Under the pieces are notes generated by a model. The model ran no database searches. It saw only the letters and a list, made by a program, of their open reading frames with translations, and had not been told where the DNA came from. A stretch of 64,000 bases of DNA from JAGWBJ01 sp964291465 (GTDB taxonomy: Bacteria; Chloroflexota; Dehalococcoidia; Lucifugimonadales; JAGWBF01). The stretch is from assembly GCA_964291465.2 (NCBI GenBank), contig OZ219942.1, positions 62,001 through 126,000 of the forward strand, in the 5' to 3' direction. Numbering within the stretch: the first letter of the stretch is position 1; every line of letters begins with the position of its first letter. This document shows positions 61,164-64,000 of this stretch, piece by piece. The translations under genes and the position numbers were made by a program.

Positions 61164-62360
61164 TCAAATGACGCCCGCCTCTTCCAGGGCCGCCAGCTCG
61201 GCCTCCGTGCGGCCCAAGACGCACGACAGCACCTCCCGGGTGTGCTCGCCCAGCAACGGCGCGCGGTGGAGCGCCCACGCGGGCTCGCTGGGCCTGACCG
61301 GCGGCCCGGCGTAGGCTAAGCGGCCCGCCACCGGGTGGTCCATGTCGACGAAGTAGTCCCGCTCCCGCAGCTGCTCCATCTCCAGGATGTCGGCCATGGA
61401 CGCCACGTAGGCGAACCCCAGCCCCTTCTCCTGGCCGCGTTTGAACACGTCGACCTTGTCGTGGTCCAGAAGCCAGGGCAGCATCAGGGCGTCCACCTCG
61501 TCGGCGTTGTCCATGCGCCCCCTGCGGGTCACGAACCGCTCGTCGGCCAGCTCGGGCCGCTCCATGATCTCGGCGACGGCGGGCCACCTGTGGTCGGGCC
61601 CGGAGATGACCCCCACGTGCCCGTCGCGGCACGGATAGATGCCCCAGGCGGCGCGGCCGTAGCCCCGGTTGCCGACGCGCTGGAACTCCACGCCCGAGTA
61701 GCTGTACTGCATGAAGGCGTTCTCCAGCACGTTGGTGGCGTACTCGGTGACCGAGACGTCCACGTGCTGCCCCAGGCCCGTCTCCTCGGCGTACATCAGC
61801 GCCGTCATGGCGGCCACGAAGGCGTTCTGGCCGGCCCCAAGCTGGGCCAGGGGAGCGCCCTCCTTCAGGGGCTCCCGGTCGGGCTCCCCGGTTATGTTCA
61901 TCATGCCGCCGAAGGCGTACAGGGTCAGCTCGGTGGCGAGCCAGTCCCGGTTGGGGCCCGTCTGGCCGAAGCCGGTGATGGACGTCATGACCAGGGAGGC
62001 GTTGTCCCTGGACAGGGTCTCGTAGTCCAGGCCCCTGGCGGCCAGGAAGCCCGGGGGGGAGCTCTCCACCACGACCTGGGACGACGCGGCCAGCTCCCGG
62101 ACCAGCCCCCGCCCCGCCTCGGTCTCAATGTCCAGCGCGATGCCCTTCTTGGAGCAGTTGAGGTACAGGTACGTGGCACTTGCCTCGGGGTCTTCACCGC
62201 CGGGGGGAAAGGGGCCCACCCTGCGGGACGGGTCCCCGGCGGGGCGGCGCTCCACCTTGATGGTCTCGGCCCCCATGGTCGCGAACAGCCGCGTGCAGTA
62301 GGGACCTGCAATGCCTTCCGTCAGGTCCAACACCCGAACGCCTTCGAGCAGACCGGGCAA
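61164..62360 (-). CDS. Class III (CaiB/BaiF) CoA-transferase, partner subunit lacking catalytic Asp
   Basis: 398 residues from TTG 62360 with AGGAGG upstream. Family motifs: RVLDLTEGIAGPYCTRLFATMGA, LNCSKKGIALDIETEAGRGL, ESSPPGFLAARGL and QHVDVSVTEY. Aligned without gaps to the downstream paralogue, the catalytic Asp position is Q173 (PLAQLGAGQNAF), so this subunit probably does not perform the covalent step. First gene of the operon, driven by the promoter at 62435-62463. Confidence 0.85.
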   Translation of the reverse strand: MPGLLEGVRVLDLTEGIAGPYCTRLFATMGAETIKVERRPAGDPSRRVGPFPPGGEDPEASATYLYLNCSKKGIALDIETEAGRGLVRELAASSQVVVESSPPGFLAARGLDYETLSRDNASLVMTSITGFGQTGPNRDWLATELTLYAFGGMMNITGEPDREPLKEGAPLAQLGAGQNAFVAAMTALMYAEETGLGQHVDVSVTEYATNVLENAFMQYSYSGVEFQRVGNRGYGRAAWGIYPCRDGHVGVISGPDHRWPAVAEIMERPELADERFVTRRGRMDNADEVDALMLPWLLDHDKVDVFKRGQEKGLGFAYVASMADILEMEQLRERDYFVDMDHPVAGRLAYAGPPVRPSEPAWALHRAPLLGEHTREVLSCVLGRTEAELAALEEAGVI

Positions 62361-62434
62361 GGGGGCCTCCTAAAAGCCGGATTGGGGCAACCGGATGGGG
62401 GCGCCCACGAATCTCTCCGCCGGAACCCTGGTGC

Positions 62435-62463
62435 ATTCTACCCAACCGGCGGGGCCAGCACAA
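62435..62463 (-). promoter_or_regulatory. Promoter for the CoA-transferase/crotonase operon
   Basis: On the minus strand TTGTGC (62458-62463), 17-nt spacer, TAGAAT (62435-62440). Its -35 lies only 15 nt from the -35 of the divergent promoter at 62478. Confidence 0.55.
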
Positions 62464-62477
62464 CCTGGGGGCGCCCG

Positions 62478-62506
62478 TTGACGGTCCCGACCGGCGGGGG
62501 TATCCT
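62478..62506 (+). promoter_or_regulatory. Promoter for the DsbA-family gene
   Basis: TTGACG (62478-62483), 17-nt spacer, TATCCT (62501-62506), identical in both hexamers and spacing to the promoter at 10089. About 53 nt of leader before ATG 62566. An intact promoter argues that the gene is expressed. Confidence 0.65.
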
Positions 62507-62565
62507 TGAACCGACCCGGGGCCAATGGACAGGCGGCCGGGTTAGGTACCTCTACGGGAGGGGCA

Positions 62566-63207
62566 ATGGCAGCGGAGGACGGCAAGGCACAGATGGGCGA
62601 GACTCCCATAAACGTAACTGTCTGGTACGACTACATCTGACCCTGGTGCTACGTCGGCCTGGAGCGGGTCGACAGGCTCAGGGAGGACTCGAGCGTAACG
62701 GTGCAGGGCAAGGCGTTCATCCTGCGGCCGGACGTCCCCAAGGAAGGCATGCCCCGCCAGCCGCGGCCGGGAGAGGTGGGCGACCAGCTCAGCGAGCCCC
62801 TGCGCACCTTCGCGGAGGAGGCCGGCCTGGTGATGCGCCGGTCCTCTTGGACTCCCAACACGATGTACGCCATGGAGGCGACGGAATACGCCCAGCAGCA
62901 GGGGCAGTTCGATGCCTTCCACCTGGCCGCCTACAAGGCCTACTGGGAGGACGGGAAGGACCTGGGGGACCTGGACGTGATCCGCGAAATTGCGCTGGGC
63001 TGCGGGCTGGACTGGCCCGAGCTATCCCGGAGGCTGGAGTCCGGCCACCACCGGGGCGAGATTCTTGCCCAGCACCAGCAGGCGGTCAGCCTGGGGGTAA
63101 ACGCCATACCGGCGTTCCTGGTGGGAAACCAGTTCTTCATGGGCGCCCAGAAGTACGAGATCTTCCAGCTGGCCCTGGCCAGGGCCAAGGAAGCGGCGCA
63201 GGCCTAG
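62566..63207 (+). CDS. DsbA/FrnE-family oxidoreductase with in-frame TGA at the active site (candidate selenoprotein)
   Basis: 213 codons if the TGA at 62638-62640 is read. ATG 62566 follows GGGAGGGG. The thioredoxin-fold start VTVWYDYI is followed by TGA, then PWCYVGLERVDRL; relatives read C-P-W-C here, so codon 25 replaces the first active-site Cys and C28 is the second. The helical insert (about 60-165) and the cis-Pro loop GVNAIPAFLVGNQFFMG are intact, and the rest shows no decay. A hairpin 25 nt after the TGA fits a bacterial SECIS. Read as Sec it gives U-P-W-C; otherwise it is a nonsense lesion or a base error. Divergent from the CoA-transferase operon. Thiol-disulfide exchange is expected; no signal peptide, so cytosolic. 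Confidence 0.8.
62658..62682 (+). promoter_or_regulatory. bSECIS-like hairpin downstream of the in-frame TGA
   Basis: Stem CCTGgAGC (62658-62665, one bulged G) pairs with GCTCAGG (62676-62682), leaving a 10-nt loop GGGTCGACAG. The loop starts with G and contains GGUC, as the loop of E. coli fdhF does. 25 nt separate the TGA from the loop. An alternative 5-bp stem GCCTG/CAGGC (62657-62661, 62673-62677) puts the same GGUC in its loop. It lies within coding sequence, as bacterial SECIS elements do. Confidence 0.55.
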
Positions 63208-63213
63208 GTCAGC

Positions 63214-64000
63214 CTACTCCTCTTCGTCCTCGGCGCTGGACCTGGCGCCCTTGGCGGCAAAGAGGGACTCCGCGGGCTCCTGGTCTTCGGACAGCTCCAC
63301 GCTGTCCCCGTAGCTCTCTCTCCAGTCGGCGACCTGGGCCTCGTCCTCGTCCAGGTCGCTGTCCACGTCGTACCTCAGGAGCGCGTCGGTCCAGTAGGCC
63401 TTGCGGCGCTCGTCCCTGCGGTCGGTGGGGAAGGAGCAGATACCCCGGGTGTCCTGGTGCCGGTAGGTCTCCAGGATGATCACCGACACGTCCTGCGGGT
63501 TTACGCTTATGATCGCCGCCTCGTACCGGTTGCCGCCCCTCATCAGGCGTGTGAGGCGCATACCCAGCTTGGGCTCCACCTGGCCCACGTAGTCGCCCTG
63601 CTGGTTCTCGACCAACAGCACGTGGTCTTTCGCGCGCAGCTTCACCGAGTCGCCCGCAGCCATCCGGCCCAGGGTCTCCAGGCCCGCGGGCTTCTCCAGG
63701 GCCGTCATGCAGGACTTGCCCCGCTCCTCGATAAACAGGTATGGGCTGACTACCTTGCCCTGCTTGGGTGGTCTCGCCGTCTCCTCCAGATGGAGCAGCC
63801 TCTCCAGGTTCTTCTTGGCGATGGAGTTGTACGGGGAGACGCGGGTCGCGCTCTCAAAGGCCGACCGGGCCCCCGAGTAGCGGCCCAGCTCCATGAAGGC
63901 CTTGCCCAGCCGGTTCAGCGCCTCCACATCATCGGGAAACAGGCGTAGGACCTCGCGATTGACCTCCACGGCCTGCTCCCAGTCCCCCTCCAAAGCCAGG
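63214..64000 (-). CDS. TPR-repeat protein (5' end outside window)
   Basis: The frame is open to the window edge; 261 residues are visible, ending at 63214. The visible N-terminal part has TPR units (GDWEQAVEVNREVLRLFPDDVEALNRLGKAF and MELGRYSGARSAFESATRVSPYN). Residues from about 75 to 200 form an unassigned beta-rich domain (RMAAGDSVKLRAKDHVLLVENQQGDYVGQVEP), followed by an acidic tail (DLDEDEAQVADWRESYG). Probably a scaffold or RNA-binding protein; the function is unknown. It converges on the DsbA-family gene with a 6-nt gap. Confidence 0.75.
   Translation of the reverse strand, partial: LALEGDWEQAVEVNREVLRLFPDDVEALNRLGKAFMELGRYSGARSAFESATRVSPYNSIAKKNLERLLHLEETARPPKQGKVVSPYLFIEERGKSCMTALEKPAGLETLGRMAAGDSVKLRAKDHVLLVENQQGDYVGQVEPKLGMRLTRLMRGGNRYEAAIISVNPQDVSVIILETYRHQDTRGICSFPTDRRDERRKAYWTDALLRYDVDSDLDEDEAQVADWRESYGDSVELSEDQEPAESLFAAKGARSSAEDEEE

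Noticed and set aside
62641..63207. DsbA-family gene read only from an internal start after the TGA
   Set aside because: The first available internal start (GTG 62701) removes strand 1 and the active site, leaving a non-functional thioredoxin fold, and it has no Shine-Dalgarno.

Overview
The window is GC-rich and densely coded, with short spacers and many GTG/TTG starts. It suggests a free-living member of the Chloroflexota, most likely a Dehalococcoidia/SAR202-like lineage. That is an inference from gene content: several LLM flavin-dependent oxidoreductases, an enolase-superfamily enzyme, class III CoA-transferases, amidases and amidohydrolases, orphan peptide-type ABC transporters, and DUF1800/DUF1501/NHL cassettes. 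No 16S rRNA or other decisive marker is present. Where promoters can be read, they are sigma-70-like (TTGAC[A/C/G/T]-N17/18-TAnnnT) and consistent across the window.

Layout. Bases 1-19839 hold two peptide-type ABC importer gene sets (solute-binding protein plus two permeases, no ATPase genes), three paralogous ATZ/TRZ-type amidohydrolases (two with single-base frameshifts), and DUF1800, DUF1501 and NHL beta-propeller genes, ending with a membrane-anchored PQQ-type propeller. Bases 20025-25789 carry an amidase and a second complete DUF1800-DUF1501-NHL cassette. Bases 25800-27060 are a small AT-richer patch of unknown genes. Bases 27109-43543 form a catabolic/accessory region: amidase, M20 hydrolase, orphan molybdenum hydroxylase large subunit, enolase-superfamily enzyme with two VOC proteins, LLM oxidoreductases, two SDRs, an HpcH/HpaI aldolase, a frameshifted acetamidase/formamidase and an MBL hydrolase, plus a repeat-rich stretch at 35656-36406.

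Bases 43553-48654 are the conserved translation block: tRNA-Thr(TGT), tRNA-Tyr(GTA), tRNA-Thr(GGT), tuf, rpmG, secE, nusG, rplK, rplA, L10 leader, rplJ, rplL. A strong hairpin follows and rpoBC are not adjacent. Bases 48741-55934 hold a small zinc-ribbon-like protein, a lipoprotein S41 protease homologue with an altered catalytic lysine, a third ATPase-less ABC importer set and a secreted gluzincin-like protein. Bases 56071-58984 hold yvcK-glmS (cell-wall precursor control and synthesis). Bases 59017-62360 hold a crotonase and a tandem pair of class III CoA-transferase subunits. The window ends with a DsbA/FrnE-family gene (62566-63207) and a TPR protein that runs off the end.

The most striking observation is that the DsbA/FrnE gene has an in-frame TGA exactly at the first cysteine of its C-P-W-C active site. 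A hairpin with a GGUC-containing apical loop starts 25 nt after the TGA, which fits a bacterial SECIS element, so this looks like a selenocysteine-containing (U-P-W-C) oxidoreductase. The second theme is the repeated DUF1800-DUF1501-NHL cassette, apparently without export signals, placed beside amidohydrolases and ABC importers. Its function is unknown. Three single-base frameshifts in otherwise intact genes (near 2797, 9603 and 40455) may be assembly errors and mean that base-level accuracy should be checked.
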